From Streptomyces lacrimifluminis (GTDB taxonomy: Bacteria > Actinomycetota > Actinomycetes > Streptomycetales > Streptomycetaceae), in NCBI RefSeq assembly GCF_014646095.1, contig NZ_BMMU01000012.1, positions 1 to 64,000 of the forward strand: a stretch of DNA of 64,000 bases, read 5' to 3'. Numbering within the stretch: the first letter of the stretch is position 1; the number at the start of each line of letters is the position of its first letter. Made by a program: the position numbers and the translations under genes. The notes below the pieces were generated by a model. That model ran no database searches and had not been told where the DNA came from. It worked only from the letters and a program-made list of their open reading frames with translations. Shown here piece after piece: positions 33,766 through 42,249 of this stretch.

Positions 33766-34779
33766 GTGAGCACGATGGCGACCGATACCGAGGTGACCGA
33801 TGTGTTCGACCCGGCCACCGAGGACGAGAGCGACGCTCCCCTCCCCCGGCTGGCCACCGCGGGAGGGTCGGTCGACCAGGTGCGGGACTACCTCCGGCTC
33901 ATCGCCCGGGTCCGGCTCCTCAGCGCCGCGCAGGAGGTCGACCTCGCGAAACGGATCGAGGCCGGGCTGTACGCCGAGCACAAACTGCTGGAAGACCCTC
34001 CCGAGGACCCCGTTTCCCAGCGGGAGTTGGAGATCCTCACGGCGGACGGCGAGCGCGCCAAGTCCCACCTCATCGAGGCGAACCTCCGCCTGGTCGTGTC
34101 CGTCGCCAAGCGTTACACGGGCCGCGGACTGCTGTTCCTGGACCTGGTCCAGGAGGGCAACACCGGCCTGATCCGGGCCGTCGAGAAGTTCGACTACACA
34201 AAGGGCTTCAAGTTCTCGACGTACGCGACCTGGTGGATCCGGCAGGCGATCTCTCGCGCGCTGGCGGACCAGGGCCGGACCATCCGCATCCCCGTGCATC
34301 TGGTGGAGGTCATCAACCGGGTGGCCCGCACCCGCCGCGAGCTGATCCAGGACTCCGGGACGGAACCCACGCCGGAGGAACTGGCGGAGAAGGCGGGCGT
34401 CCCCGTGGAGCGACTGCCGGAACTCACCGCCTACACCAGGGAACCCGTCTCGCTGCACACCGCCCTGGGCGAGGACGGTGACGGCGAACTCGGCGACCTG
34501 ATCGAGGACCGGGACAGCGTCACCCCCATGGACATGGTCACCTTCCTGCTGCTCCAGGAGACCATCCAGTCCATCCTCGCGGAGATGACCCCCCGGGAGG
34601 CCGGCATCATCTCCCTGCGCTACGGCCTGTCCGGCGGCCGGACCAGAACCCTGGAGGAGATCGGCCAGGTGTACGGCGTGACGCGCGAACGCATCCGCCA
34701 GATCGAGTCCAAGACGATGTCCAAACTGCGCCACCCGTCCCGCGCCCAGGTGCTCCGGGACTATCTCGACGCCATGTGA
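33766..34779 (+). CDS. RNA polymerase sigma factor, Hrd-type group 2
   Basis: 337 residues, GTG at 33766 with AGAGGAAG upstream; an ATG at 33775 is also possible. Region 2 is complete (NLRLVVSVAKRYTGRGLLFL, FDYTKGFKFSTYATWWIRQA). Regions 3 (IPVHLVEVINRVARTRREL) and 4 (TLEEIGQVYGVTRERIRQIE) are present. It lacks the long N-terminal region 1.1 of HrdB and has the size of HrdA/HrdC/HrdD-like alternative principal sigma factors. It will recognise near-housekeeping promoters. No anti-sigma gene adjoins it. Confidence 0.9.
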   Translation: MSTMATDTEVTDVFDPATEDESDAPLPRLATAGGSVDQVRDYLRLIARVRLLSAAQEVDLAKRIEAGLYAEHKLLEDPPEDPVSQRELEILTADGERAKSHLIEANLRLVVSVAKRYTGRGLLFLDLVQEGNTGLIRAVEKFDYTKGFKFSTYATWWIRQAISRALADQGRTIRIPVHLVEVINRVARTRRELIQDSGTEPTPEELAEKAGVPVERLPELTAYTREPVSLHTALGEDGDGELGDLIEDRDSVTPMDMVTFLLLQETIQSILAEMTPREAGIISLRYGLSGGRTRTLEEIGQVYGVTRERIRQIESKTMSKLRHPSRAQVLRDYLDAM

Positions 34780-34806
34780 CCCGATCCTGCCCCCGGTCAG
34801 AGGCGG

Positions 34807-35064
34807 TCAGGCGGTGGCGAGTGCTGTACGGAGGATGCTCATCGCCCGGCCGATGGCGGCTTCGGCTTCGGCTTCGGCTTCGGCTTCGGCGGCATGGGGC
34901 CCGCGCAGGGCGCTGCGCCTCACGACATCGTGCGCGCCCGCCGGCCGGTATCGGACGGCGGCGACGGGCAAGGCAAGTCTGCCCCGCGAAGCGCGAACAG
35001 GCGCGCGCGGTGCCTCTGGCGGTCCCTCGGCGGATCCCGCGACCCGATGGCGGTCCCTCAGCGA
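34807..35064 (-). pseudogene. start-less reverse-strand coding tail with (Glu-Ala)n
   Basis: An open frame of 85 codons without a good start ends at the TGA complement at 34807. It reads RGRLALPVAAVRYRPAGAHD, then GPHAAEAEAEAEAEAEAAIG and RAMSILRTALATA. Codon use is Streptomyces-like, and the last part looks like a natural helical C-terminus. I cannot match it to a family. Possibly the end of a deleted gene. The remainder of the 34780-35350 gap (35065-35350) holds nothing I can support beyond a GGGCCCTGTCTCACGTGACG segment near 35173. Confidence 0.3.
34858..34890. repeat. hexanucleotide tandem repeat GGCTTC
   Basis: Five and a half perfect copies of GGCTTC, coding Glu-Ala repeats on the minus strand in the relic frame. 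Confidence 0.9.
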
Positions 35065-35350
35065 TCACGCAAGGCCATGGGCCCGACCCCCGAGCAGAAC
35101 GCGCCGGCCCAGCAGCACCTCCGGCTGCTCACGGCCGACGGGAGGGCCAACCGACGTCGGCCCTCCGGGCTTGGGCCCTGTCTCACGTGACGTTTACCCG
35201 GGGGCCGTAGTCTCCGGCCCGGCGAGTCGCTGACGTGGCCGTGCCGCCGTACCCAGGATCCTGGGCCGACGGGCGGCGACTTCCGCTCCACGCCGATACG
35301 ACGACCGTCACCCGCACGGTCTTGAACCGCTCCAGAACCACCGGAGAACC

Positions 35351-36649
35351 ATGGCAACCGACGACAGCGCGCCCGAATCCCCGGCCCCCACCCCCGGCGC
35401 TCGGGCGCGGGCCACCGCTCTGCTGGGCCGGCCCGGACTGTGGCTGCTGCCCACCGTCCTGACCGGGCTGCTCGCGCTCCTGCTGTCGCTGCTCTACATG
35501 GGCGGCATCGTGAGCCCCAACCGGGACCTGCACAACCTGCCCATCGGCATCGTCAACGCGGACCGGGGCGCGCCCCTGCCCGGGCAGCAGGAGAACCTGG
35601 GTGTACAGATCACCAAGGCGATCACCACCGACACCTCCGGCGGCGACAAGGCCGAATGGCGTGAACTCAGCCTCGCCCGGGCCCAGGACGAGTTGGACTC
35701 GGGCAGGCTCTACGGCGTGCTGGTCGTACCCGACGGTTTCACCGCCTCGGTCGCCGCGCTGACCGGCACGAGCGCCACCGCCCGTCCGGCACTGACCGTG
35801 CTGACCAACCCCGGCAAGGGCAGCCTCGGTTCCTCCCTCGCCGGTCAGATCACCACGCAGGCCGCGCACCAGGCCTCGCAGACCATCGGCGAGCAGCTGA
35901 CGGCGAGCGCGAAGGGGGCGAACGCCACGACGAAGCTGCTGCTGGCCGACCCCGTCACGGTCACCACCCAGGTCGGCCACCCGATCGGCACCCACAGCGG
36001 TCTGGGCCTGAGCACCTTCTACTACACGCTGCTGCTCGTGCTGGCCGGGTTCCTGGGCGCCAACGTCATCAGCAACGGAGTGGACACCTCCCTCGGTTAC
36101 GCCGACAACGAGATCGGTCCCTGGCACACGCGCCGGCCGACCGTGCCCATCAGCCGTACCCAGACCCTGCTGCTCAAGATGGGCATGACCGCCGGGATCA
36201 CGCTCCTGAGCGTCTCCCTGATCATGGTCGCCACCGTCGGCATCCTCGACATGGACGCCGATCACCTGCCCCTGCTGTGGCTGTACTCGTACTGCGCCAC
36301 CCTGGCGGTCGGCCTCGGCGTGCAGGCCATCAACGCGGCCTTCGGCGGGATCGGGCAGCTCGTGTCGATGTTCGTGTTCATCGTCCTGGGACTGCCGTCG
36401 TCCGGGGCCACGGTCCCGCTCCAGGCGGTGCCGGACTTCTACCGCTTCCTGTCCGTGTTCGAGCCCATGCGTCAACTCGGTGACGGGGCGCGCGCGATCC
36501 TCTACTTCGACGCCCGCGGGGACGCGGGACTGACCCGCGCCTGGATCATGATCGCGGTCGGCGCCGCGCTCGCGCTGCTCTTCGGCTTCGCGATGGCCCG
36601 CTACTACGACCGCAAGGGCCTCGAACGCCTCACTCCGCACCCTTCCTGA
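35351..36649 (+). CDS. YhgE/Pip-like (DUF3533) ABC-2 type membrane protein
   Basis: 432 residues. One N-terminal membrane segment (LLPTVLTGLLALLLSLLYMG), a large extracytoplasmic domain beginning NLPIGIVNADRGAPLPGQ, and five or six C-terminal segments from FYYTLLLVLAGFLGANV onward. This is the layout of YhgE/Pip or SNG1-type ABC-2 permeases. The family is linked to export or to phage/secretion receptors; the cargo here is unknown. No ATPase partner lies alongside. The following transhydrogenase gene is independent. Confidence 0.8.
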   Translation: MATDDSAPESPAPTPGARARATALLGRPGLWLLPTVLTGLLALLLSLLYMGGIVSPNRDLHNLPIGIVNADRGAPLPGQQENLGVQITKAITTDTSGGDKAEWRELSLARAQDELDSGRLYGVLVVPDGFTASVAALTGTSATARPALTVLTNPGKGSLGSSLAGQITTQAAHQASQTIGEQLTASAKGANATTKLLLADPVTVTTQVGHPIGTHSGLGLSTFYYTLLLVLAGFLGANVISNGVDTSLGYADNEIGPWHTRRPTVPISRTQTLLLKMGMTAGITLLSVSLIMVATVGILDMDADHLPLLWLYSYCATLAVGLGVQAINAAFGGIGQLVSMFVFIVLGLPSSGATVPLQAVPDFYRFLSVFEPMRQLGDGARAILYFDARGDAGLTRAWIMIAVGAALALLFGFAMARYYDRKGLERLTPHPS

Positions 36650-36785
36650 GCCGAAACCCGGGACAGTCGGGGGGGAACGGTTGGGGGGACGGAGCGGCGA
36701 TGTTGAGGTCGAGCGGCGGTCTTGAGGTCAACGGTTGCCCGTTCACCCTTTCGGGCGGCGGCCTCCGGCTGACACACTCACCAGG

Positions 36786-38189
36786 GTGCCCGACTTCGAC
36801 ATGCTTGTCATAGGATCCGGCCCTGGCGGCCAGAAGGCTGCCATCGCGGCGGCCAAGCTCGGCCGCCGGGTCGCCGTCATCGACCTCCCCGACATGGTCG
36901 GCGGGGTCTCCATCCACACCGGCACCATCCCCTCCAAGACGTTGCGCGAGGCGGTGCTCTACCTCACCGGCCTCACCCAGCGCGATCTGTACGGCCAGAG
37001 CTACCGCCTCAAGGAGGACATCACCGTCGCCGACCTGACCGCGCGCACCGAGCACGTGGTCAGTCGCGAGGTCGACGTCATCCGCAGCCAACTTTCCCGC
37101 AACCACGTCTCCCTGTTCGCCGGCACCGGCCGGTTCGTCGACGACCACACCGTGGCCGTGCGCGAAGTGAACGGCAACGAACGGCTGTTGACCGCCGAGC
37201 ACATCGTCATCGCCACCGGGACCCGGCCGGCCCGACCGGACACCGTCGAGTTCGACGAGCGCACGATCATGGACTCCGACAACGTGCTCAACCTCGAAGG
37301 CGTGCCGCGTTCCATGGTCATCGTCGGGGCCGGGGTGATCGGCATGGAGTACGCCTCGATGTTCGCGGCGCTCGGCAGCAAGATCACGGTCGTCGAGAAG
37401 CGGCCCGGGATGCTCGACTTCTGCGACCTCGAAGTGATCGAGTCGCTGAAGTACCACCTGCGGGACCTGGCCGTCACCTTCCGCTTCGGGGAGACGGTCG
37501 CGGCGGTGGAACGCCACGCCCGAGGCACGCTCACCGTCCTGGAGAGCGGCAAGAAGATCCCCGCGGACGCGGTGATGTACTCGGCGGGCCGACAGGGCCT
37601 CACCGACGAACTCGACCTCGACAAGGCCGGGTTGTCCGCCGACCGGCGTGGCCGGATCACGGTGGACGAGCACTACCGCACCGAGGTGCCGCACATCTAC
37701 GCCGTCGGCGACGTCATCGGCTTCCCGGCCCTCGCCGCGACCTCCATGGAACAGGGCCGCGCAGCGGCGTACCACGCGTGCGGCGAACCGGTCGACGGGA
37801 TGCACAACCTCCAGCCCATCGGCATCTACACCATCCCCGAGATCAGCTTCATCGGCCGCACCGAGGACCAACTCACCGAGGAGAGCATCCCGTTCGAGGT
37901 GGGCATCTCCCGCTACCGCGAACTGGCCCGGGGCCAGATCATCGGCGACTCCCACGGCATGCTCAAACTGCTGGTCTGCCCGGAGACCCGCAAACTCCTC
38001 GGCGTCCACTGCTTCGGCACGGGAGCGACCGAGCTGATCCACATCGGCCAGTCCGTGATGGGCTGTGACGGCACGGTCGACTACCTCGTCAACGCGGTCT
38101 TCAACTACCCGACGCTCGCCGAGTCCTACAAGGTCGCGGCTCTGGACGCGACGAACAAGTTGCGCCAGATCGACCGGTTGCGGGACTGA
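36786..38189 (+). CDS. sthA: Si-specific NAD(P)(+) transhydrogenase, soluble type
   Basis: 467 residues from the GTG at 36786; upstream in-frame residues look non-coding. FAD motif MLVIGSGPGGQKAAIAAAKL at residues 6-25, the GTIPSKTLRE motif, an NAD loop VIVGAGVIGMEYASMFAALG, and the C-terminal dimer domain with HCFGTGATELIHIGQ. The redox-active disulfide of lipoamide dehydrogenases is absent (GGVSIHTGTIPSK), as expected for SthA. It equilibrates NADPH with NAD+ in the cytosol and would complement the nearby NADPH-yielding pentose-phosphate genes. Confidence 0.92.
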   Translation: MPDFDMLVIGSGPGGQKAAIAAAKLGRRVAVIDLPDMVGGVSIHTGTIPSKTLREAVLYLTGLTQRDLYGQSYRLKEDITVADLTARTEHVVSREVDVIRSQLSRNHVSLFAGTGRFVDDHTVAVREVNGNERLLTAEHIVIATGTRPARPDTVEFDERTIMDSDNVLNLEGVPRSMVIVGAGVIGMEYASMFAALGSKITVVEKRPGMLDFCDLEVIESLKYHLRDLAVTFRFGETVAAVERHARGTLTVLESGKKIPADAVMYSAGRQGLTDELDLDKAGLSADRRGRITVDEHYRTEVPHIYAVGDVIGFPALAATSMEQGRAAAYHACGEPVDGMHNLQPIGIYTIPEISFIGRTEDQLTEESIPFEVGISRYRELARGQIIGDSHGMLKLLVCPETRKLLGVHCFGTGATELIHIGQSVMGCDGTVDYLVNAVFNYPTLAESYKVAALDATNKLRQIDRLRD

Positions 38190-38221
38190 GTCACGCCGCA
38201 CGGCTGGGCCCGCCCGTGGGC

Positions 38222-38407
38222 TCAGCCGTGCGCGGCGTACCGTACGAAGGAGGTCCAGCCATCACGGCCGACCGCGAAGTGAGGGCGCGTCACGTCCTTG
38301 GAGTCCCGTACGCAGATGGCCTGTTCGGTGAGGGCAACCTCTACGCAGTCGTCGCCCTGGGTGCCGCTGTAGCTGGACTTGAACCAGGCGAGTTCCGTCG
38401 TGCTCAT
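38222..38407 (-). CDS. DUF397 small protein
   Basis: 61 residues with the family core WFKSSYSGTQGDDCVEVA and VRDSKD. Its ATG overlaps the stop of the HTH gene (ATGA). Such proteins nearly always pair with a WhiJ-type HTH regulator in Streptomyces and take part in developmental or antibiotic control, perhaps as an antagonist of the regulator. Confidence 0.92.
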   Translation of the reverse strand: MSTTELAWFKSSYSGTQGDDCVEVALTEQAICVRDSKDVTRPHFAVGRDGWTSFVRYAAHG

Positions 38408-39273
38408 AGCTCTCCTCGCATTCTCTCCAACAGTCCCCGCGAGTCTTGGGGGTTCAGGGCCTGCGAACGCAGTGTGTCATAGCCCTGGTAGAGGAGGCTC
38501 ACCTCTTTCGTGCCGCTGATCAGGCGTCCGTTCTGCTGTCCTTCCGAGTACGCGAGCCGCCGACGCTCGGGCGTCTCCAACAGCCGCACAGGACCATCCA
38601 GACACGCATGGAACTCGGCATCCAGCGGCATGACTTGAAGCGTCACGTTGCGCGGAGCACTCAACTCCAGCACATGGTCGAGCAGGCCCCTCGTCACGTC
38701 TGTGCCACCCAGCCGACGTCGGAAGAGGTGTTCCTCCACGATGAAGCTGAACGGGACGTTGGGCCTCTCGCGCAGCAGCTTCTGGCGTTCCAGTCGAGCA
38801 ACGACCTGGTCCTCCAACTGCTCGTCCGACAACGGCGGAATGCTGTTGCCGAACACGGCCCGCGCATACCCCTCCGACTGCAGGAGTCCCGGCACCAACC
38901 GGCACTCATATGTGCACAGGCTGACCGCGACCCGCTCCAGCCGGGCCCATCGCCGGAACCAAGCCGCCAGCCCCGCCTCCCCCCGCGTAAGGAACTTCGC
39001 CGACTTCCGCAACGCCCCGGTGTTCCCCGTGGCGTCCTCCGCCAGTTCCACGAACGACTCGTCCGCCATGCGGCGTCCCAACTCCACCGACTCCACCGTG
39101 TGTTTGGAGAACCGGACCAGCTCCCCGAACTCGACCCTGCTGTACCCTGCGTGTTCGCGCAGGGCCTGGACGACGGCCCCGAACGTCCGCAGACTGTCGG
39201 AGGGGTCGGGTTCCCGCTCCACATCACCGGCATTCAGCTCATCGCCGTCCATGCTCTCCGTACCGTCCGTCAT
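38404..39273 (-). CDS. WhiJ-like XRE helix-turn-helix regulator (DUF5753)
   Basis: 289 residues from the ATG at 39273; the longer frame upstream is antisense to the HATPase leader. HTH at residues 30-75 (LREHAGYSRVEFGELVRFSK and VESVELGRRM). The DUF5753 effector domain follows: RLVPGLLQSEGYARAVF, QKLLRERPNVPFSFIVEE and VTLQVMPLDAEFHA. It forms the classic set with the DUF397 gene downstream and a divergent HATPase gene. Likely involved in developmental regulation. Confidence 0.9.
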   Translation of the reverse strand: MTDGTESMDGDELNAGDVEREPDPSDSLRTFGAVVQALREHAGYSRVEFGELVRFSKHTVESVELGRRMADESFVELAEDATGNTGALRKSAKFLTRGEAGLAAWFRRWARLERVAVSLCTYECRLVPGLLQSEGYARAVFGNSIPPLSDEQLEDQVVARLERQKLLRERPNVPFSFIVEEHLFRRRLGGTDVTRGLLDHVLELSAPRNVTLQVMPLDAEFHACLDGPVRLLETPERRRLAYSEGQQNGRLISGTKEVSLLYQGYDTLRSQALNPQDSRGLLERMRGEL

Positions 39274-39435
39274 GCGCGGCCACCTCCAGGTGCGTACGTG
39301 CGTTGATCCCCGCGATCGACTCACCCAAAGTGACGGAAAGATCGGCGTACCGTCTACAGAATGTCCCCGTACGCTGACGCACCGTACGGACCGAACCCCT
39401 GGAACACACCCCCGCGCGCCCGACACGGTTGCCCC

Positions 39436-39996
39436 ATGAACGCCCCCACGCCCCAAACCCCCGTTACCGTACACACGTTCACCCAGCGCCTCTCCTCCAC
39501 GCGCCGCGGCGGCCGCCTCGCCCGGCTCCTCGCCGTGGAGCGGCTCCAGGCGTGGCAGATGTCACCCGCCGTAACCGAACGCGCCGAACAGATCGTCGCC
39601 GAATTCGCCGCCAACGCGGCCTTGCACGGCCGTGTCCAGGGCCGCGACTTCCAGGTCGCCCTGACGCTCGACGCGGCCACCGGAACCGTACGCATCGCGG
39701 CCACCGACGCACGCGGCGAGCAACTCCCCCTGTTGTGCAGGGACTTCGAGACATCGGTGGACAGTGAGTCGGGCAGGGGCCTGCTCATGGTCGCCGCCCT
39801 CGCCGATCGCTGGGGCACGGAGCCGTATCCGTCGGGCGGGAAGACGATCTGGGCGGAAGTGGGCCCCTGGCGGCACAACGACAAAACACCCGCTCCCGGC
39901 CGTGAGCCGGAGGCGGGTGCCTCACTGTGTGACTGTGTGTCCGAGGGGGGACTTGAACCCCCACGCCCGATAAAGGGCACTAGCACCTCAAGCTAG
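39436..39996 (+). CDS. HATPase_c (anti-sigma/RsbW-like) ATP-binding protein
   Basis: 186 residues from ATG 39436 (39361 also open). The Bergerat fold shows as EQIVAEFAANAALHGRVQGR (N-box), IAATDARGEQLP (G1) and ESGRGLLMVAALADRWG (G2). Divergent from the WhiJ-like gene, the standard third member of that cassette. The domain ends at about WAEVGPW (residue 148). The last roughly 40 residues are read across a terminator hairpin and antisense through the tRNA-Leu gene to a stop at 39996, so they are probably fortuitous. Confidence 0.85.
   Translation: MNAPTPQTPVTVHTFTQRLSSTRRGGRLARLLAVERLQAWQMSPAVTERAEQIVAEFAANAALHGRVQGRDFQVALTLDAATGTVRIAATDARGEQLPLLCRDFETSVDSESGRGLLMVAALADRWGTEPYPSGGKTIWAEVGPWRHNDKTPAPGREPEAGASLCDCVSEGGLEPPRPIKGTSTSS
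39881..39920 (-). terminator. rho-independent terminator of tRNA-Leu
   Basis: On the minus strand a GC-rich stem (CACCCGC and GCGGGTG outer arms with CCGGC/GCCGG inside) is followed by GTGTTTTGT, 18 bases past the tRNA 3' end. Confidence 0.7.
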
Positions 39997-40022
39997 CGCG
40001 TCTGCCATTCCGCCACCCGGAC
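39938..40022 (-). tRNA. tRNA-Leu(GAG)
   Basis: 85 bases on the minus strand. Acceptor stem GTCCGGG pairs with CTCGGAC with one G-T pair; the anticodon arm CTAGC-TTGAGGT-GCTAG gives GAG. A long variable arm TGCCCTTTATCGGGCG marks a class II tRNA, and the T arm is GGGGGTTCAAGTCCCCC. Discriminator A, no encoded CCA. GAG reads CUC/CUU. Confidence 0.97.
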
Positions 40023-40159
40023 CAGGTGTCTGCCGCAGCTCGGGGTGTTCCCCGGCGGCGGCATGACCAACAATACCAAGCTTTCGGACTGGCTTTCACC
40101 TGCATATCTCTCACCCCGGAGCGACCGGACGGCTACAGGGAGGGGACCGCGTCGCGCGG

Positions 40160-40837
40160 CTACTTCTCCCGCTCGTGGTACATCTTCCGCGTGTGTTCCG
40201 TGTGGGCCCGCATGATCTCGGTCGCGCGCCGCTCGTCGCGGTCCGCGATCGCCGCGATCAGTTCGCGGTGCTCGATCCAGGACTGCCGTCCGCGCTGCCG
40301 GGCGACCGGCGTGTAGTACCAGCGGACCCGGCGGTCGACCTGTGCCGCCAGTTCGGCGAGGACCGTGTTGCCGGCCAACTCCATGATCTTCGCGTGGAGC
40401 CGGGCGTTCAGGGCGACCGTGGCGTCCACGTCGTCGGCGGCGACCGCGCGCTCACCCTCGTCGCACAGCTCCTCGAGCACGGCGATGGCCGGGGCACTCG
40501 CGTTCGCGGCGGCGAGCCGGGCGGCCTCGGCCTCCAGCAGTGTGCGGACGGTGAGGAGCTGATCCGCCTCCGCCTCCGTCGGCTCGTGCACGAAGGCGCC
40601 CTGCGCGGGCCGAAGATCTACCCACCCGTCCGTGTTCAGCCGCTGCAACGCCTCGCGGACCGGCTGCCGGGAGACCCCGAGGTGACCGGCGAGTTCACTC
40701 TCGACGAGATGCTGCCCGGGCTGCAGGGCACGCGTGGTGATCAGTTCGAGCAGTGCCTCGTAGACACGGTCGCGCAGCGGGCCGGGGCGTTCGAGCTTGG
40801 GCACCGCACCCTGCGGCAGTCCTGTCGTCGACAACAT
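40160..40837 (-). CDS. GntR/FCD regulator 1 of the oxalate island
   Basis: 225 residues. Winged HTH with LGVSRQPVREALQRL near residue 60 and DLRPAQGAFVHEPTEAE, then the FCD ligand domain with metal-type residues (LHAKIMEL, RVRWYYTPVARQRG, EHRELIAAIADRD). It is strongly similar over its whole length to regulator 2 at 54.3 kb, including an identical recognition helix. Divergent from the PanE-like gene, which it presumably controls. The inducer may be oxalate, glyoxylate or a CoA ester; unknown. Confidence 0.87.
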   Translation of the reverse strand: MLSTTGLPQGAVPKLERPGPLRDRVYEALLELITTRALQPGQHLVESELAGHLGVSRQPVREALQRLNTDGWVDLRPAQGAFVHEPTEAEADQLLTVRTLLEAEAARLAAANASAPAIAVLEELCDEGERAVAADDVDATVALNARLHAKIMELAGNTVLAELAAQVDRRVRWYYTPVARQRGRQSWIEHRELIAAIADRDERRATEIMRAHTEHTRKMYHEREK

Positions 40838-40899
40838 TCCGGCCCCTCCTCTGCAGCACCGCCGCTACCTGTGAGAGCCCAGTATGAATTGGCTTTCGC

Positions 40900-41022
40900 C
40901 TACAGTCTACGGCGCACAAACACCCGGAAACCGGAGCTCACGCGGCACGGGTGGCCGTCCGGGCGCCGCCCCAAACCCTTGCTGCCACCATCTCCATCCT
41001 GTAGACAATATTTCGTAGACAG
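40900..41022. promoter_or_regulatory. divergent promoter region with CTGTAGAC-type repeats
   Basis: CTACAGTCTAC (40900-40910), CTGTAGACA (40999-41007) and CGTAGACAG (41014-41022) lie between the gntR and panE-like genes. They differ by one base from the CTGTATAC sites elsewhere in the island, so they may be the sites of regulator 1. Confidence 0.45.
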
Positions 41023-41070
41023 TTTTCGACAGTTCCGCGGTACACCCTCGACCGAACGGAGCGCCACCCA

Positions 41071-42042
41071 GTGAAAGTCGCCATCCTCGGCGCCGGAGCC
41101 ATCGGCGCCTATGTCGGTGCCGCCCTGCACCAAGCAGGCGCCGACGTCCACCTCGTCGCCCGTGGACCGCACCTCGCGGCCATGAGGCAACACGGCGTAC
41201 GCGTCCTCAGCCCCCGCGGTGACTTCACCGCCCACGCCCACGCCACCGACAACCCGGCCGACATCGGCCCCGTCGACTACGTCTTCCTCGGCCTCAAGGC
41301 AAACTCGTACGCGGCGTGCGGGCCGCTCATCGAGCCTCTGCTCCACGAGTCCACCGCGGTCATCGCCGCCCAGAACGGCATCCCGTGGTGGTACTTCCAC
41401 CACCACGGCGGACCCCACGACGGCCACCGCATCGAGAGTGTGGACCCCGGCGGCGCGGTCAGCGCGGTACTCGCGCCGGAGCGGGCCATCGGCTGCGTGG
41501 TGTACGCGGCCACCGAACTGGAAGGGCCGGGCGTCGTCAGGCACCTGGAGGGCACCCGGTTCTCCATCGGCGAACCGGACCGCTCCCTTTCCCCGCGCTG
41601 TCACGCCTTCAGCGAGGCCATGCAGGCCGGCGAGCTGAAATGCCCCGTCGAGCCCGACCTGCGCAACGACATCTGGCTCAAGCTTCTCGGCAACATCTCC
41701 TTCAACCCCATCAGCGCCCTCGCCCGCGCCACGATGCGCCAGATGTGTCATCACGGCGGCACCCGTCAGGTCATCCACACCATGATGGAAGAGACCCTCG
41801 CCGTCGCCGAGGCCCTCAACTGCCACATCGGCATCTCCATCGAACGCCGCCTGGCCGGCGCCGAACGCGTGGGCGACCACCGCACCTCCACCCTCCAGGA
41901 CCTCGAACGCGGCAAACCCCTCGAACTCGACGTCCTCCTGACCGCCGTCATCGAACTCGCCGACATCACCGGCGTCGAGGTCCCCACCCTGCGGACCGTC
42001 CACGCCATCAGCGACCTCCTCTCCCTGGGGACCGCCGCATGA
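41071..42042 (+). CDS. ketopantoate-reductase family protein, candidate oxalyl-CoA reductase (PanE2-like)
   Basis: 323 residues, GTG start. NADP loop VAILGAGAIGAYVGAAL at residues 3-19; catalytic Lys region DIWLKLLGNISFNPISALAR near residue 205; C-terminal domain with TSTLQDLERGKPLELD. By family it would reduce 2-dehydropantoate. From memory, in Methylobacterium extorquens a PanE paralogue (PanE2) reduces oxalyl-CoA to glyoxylate. The location beside frc and oxc and under a GntR regulator makes that assimilatory role likely here. Pantoate synthesis cannot be excluded, but no other pan gene is near. A strong terminator follows. Confidence 0.8.
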   Translation: MKVAILGAGAIGAYVGAALHQAGADVHLVARGPHLAAMRQHGVRVLSPRGDFTAHAHATDNPADIGPVDYVFLGLKANSYAACGPLIEPLLHESTAVIAAQNGIPWWYFHHHGGPHDGHRIESVDPGGAVSAVLAPERAIGCVVYAATELEGPGVVRHLEGTRFSIGEPDRSLSPRCHAFSEAMQAGELKCPVEPDLRNDIWLKLLGNISFNPISALARATMRQMCHHGGTRQVIHTMMEETLAVAEALNCHIGISIERRLAGAERVGDHRTSTLQDLERGKPLELDVLLTAVIELADITGVEVPTLRTVHAISDLLSLGTAA

Positions 42043-42130
42043 TGCCGAGGTAGTCGAGCCCCGGCGCCGCACGACACGGCACGGCACGGCACGACGCGGC
42101 AACGGCACACGACGTGGCCCGGCACACGAC

Positions 42131-42164
42131 GGCGGGACCTCCGGCGGTGGAGGTCCCGCCTTTG
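42131..42164 (+). terminator. terminator of the panE-like gene
   Basis: GGCGGGACCTCC-GGCGGT-GGAGGTCCCGCC-TTT: a perfect 12-bp stem with a short T run, 88 bases past the stop. Confidence 0.85.
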
Positions 42165-42178
42165 CCAGGCAGGGCTTT

Positions 42179-42203
42179 TGTATACCATCTATCTGTATAC
42201 TGT
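42179..42203. promoter_or_regulatory. CTGTATAC-type operator upstream of the PAS gene
   Basis: TGTATACC (42179-42186) and CTGTATACTGT (42193-42203), a tandem pair in an AT-rich patch 47 bases before the PAS start. They match sites near regulator 2, the acyl-CoA-dehydrogenase-like gene and frc2. Confidence 0.55.
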
Positions 42204-42249
42204 CTTGCCGTGTGCGTTCAGTATCCAACTGCCCCAGTACGGAGGCGAC

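Noticed and set aside
34607..35068. 153-residue minus-strand frame with Arg-Ser repeats
   Set aside because: A frameshifted reading of the GGCTTC hexamer region that also runs into the 3' end of the sigma factor gene; no support.
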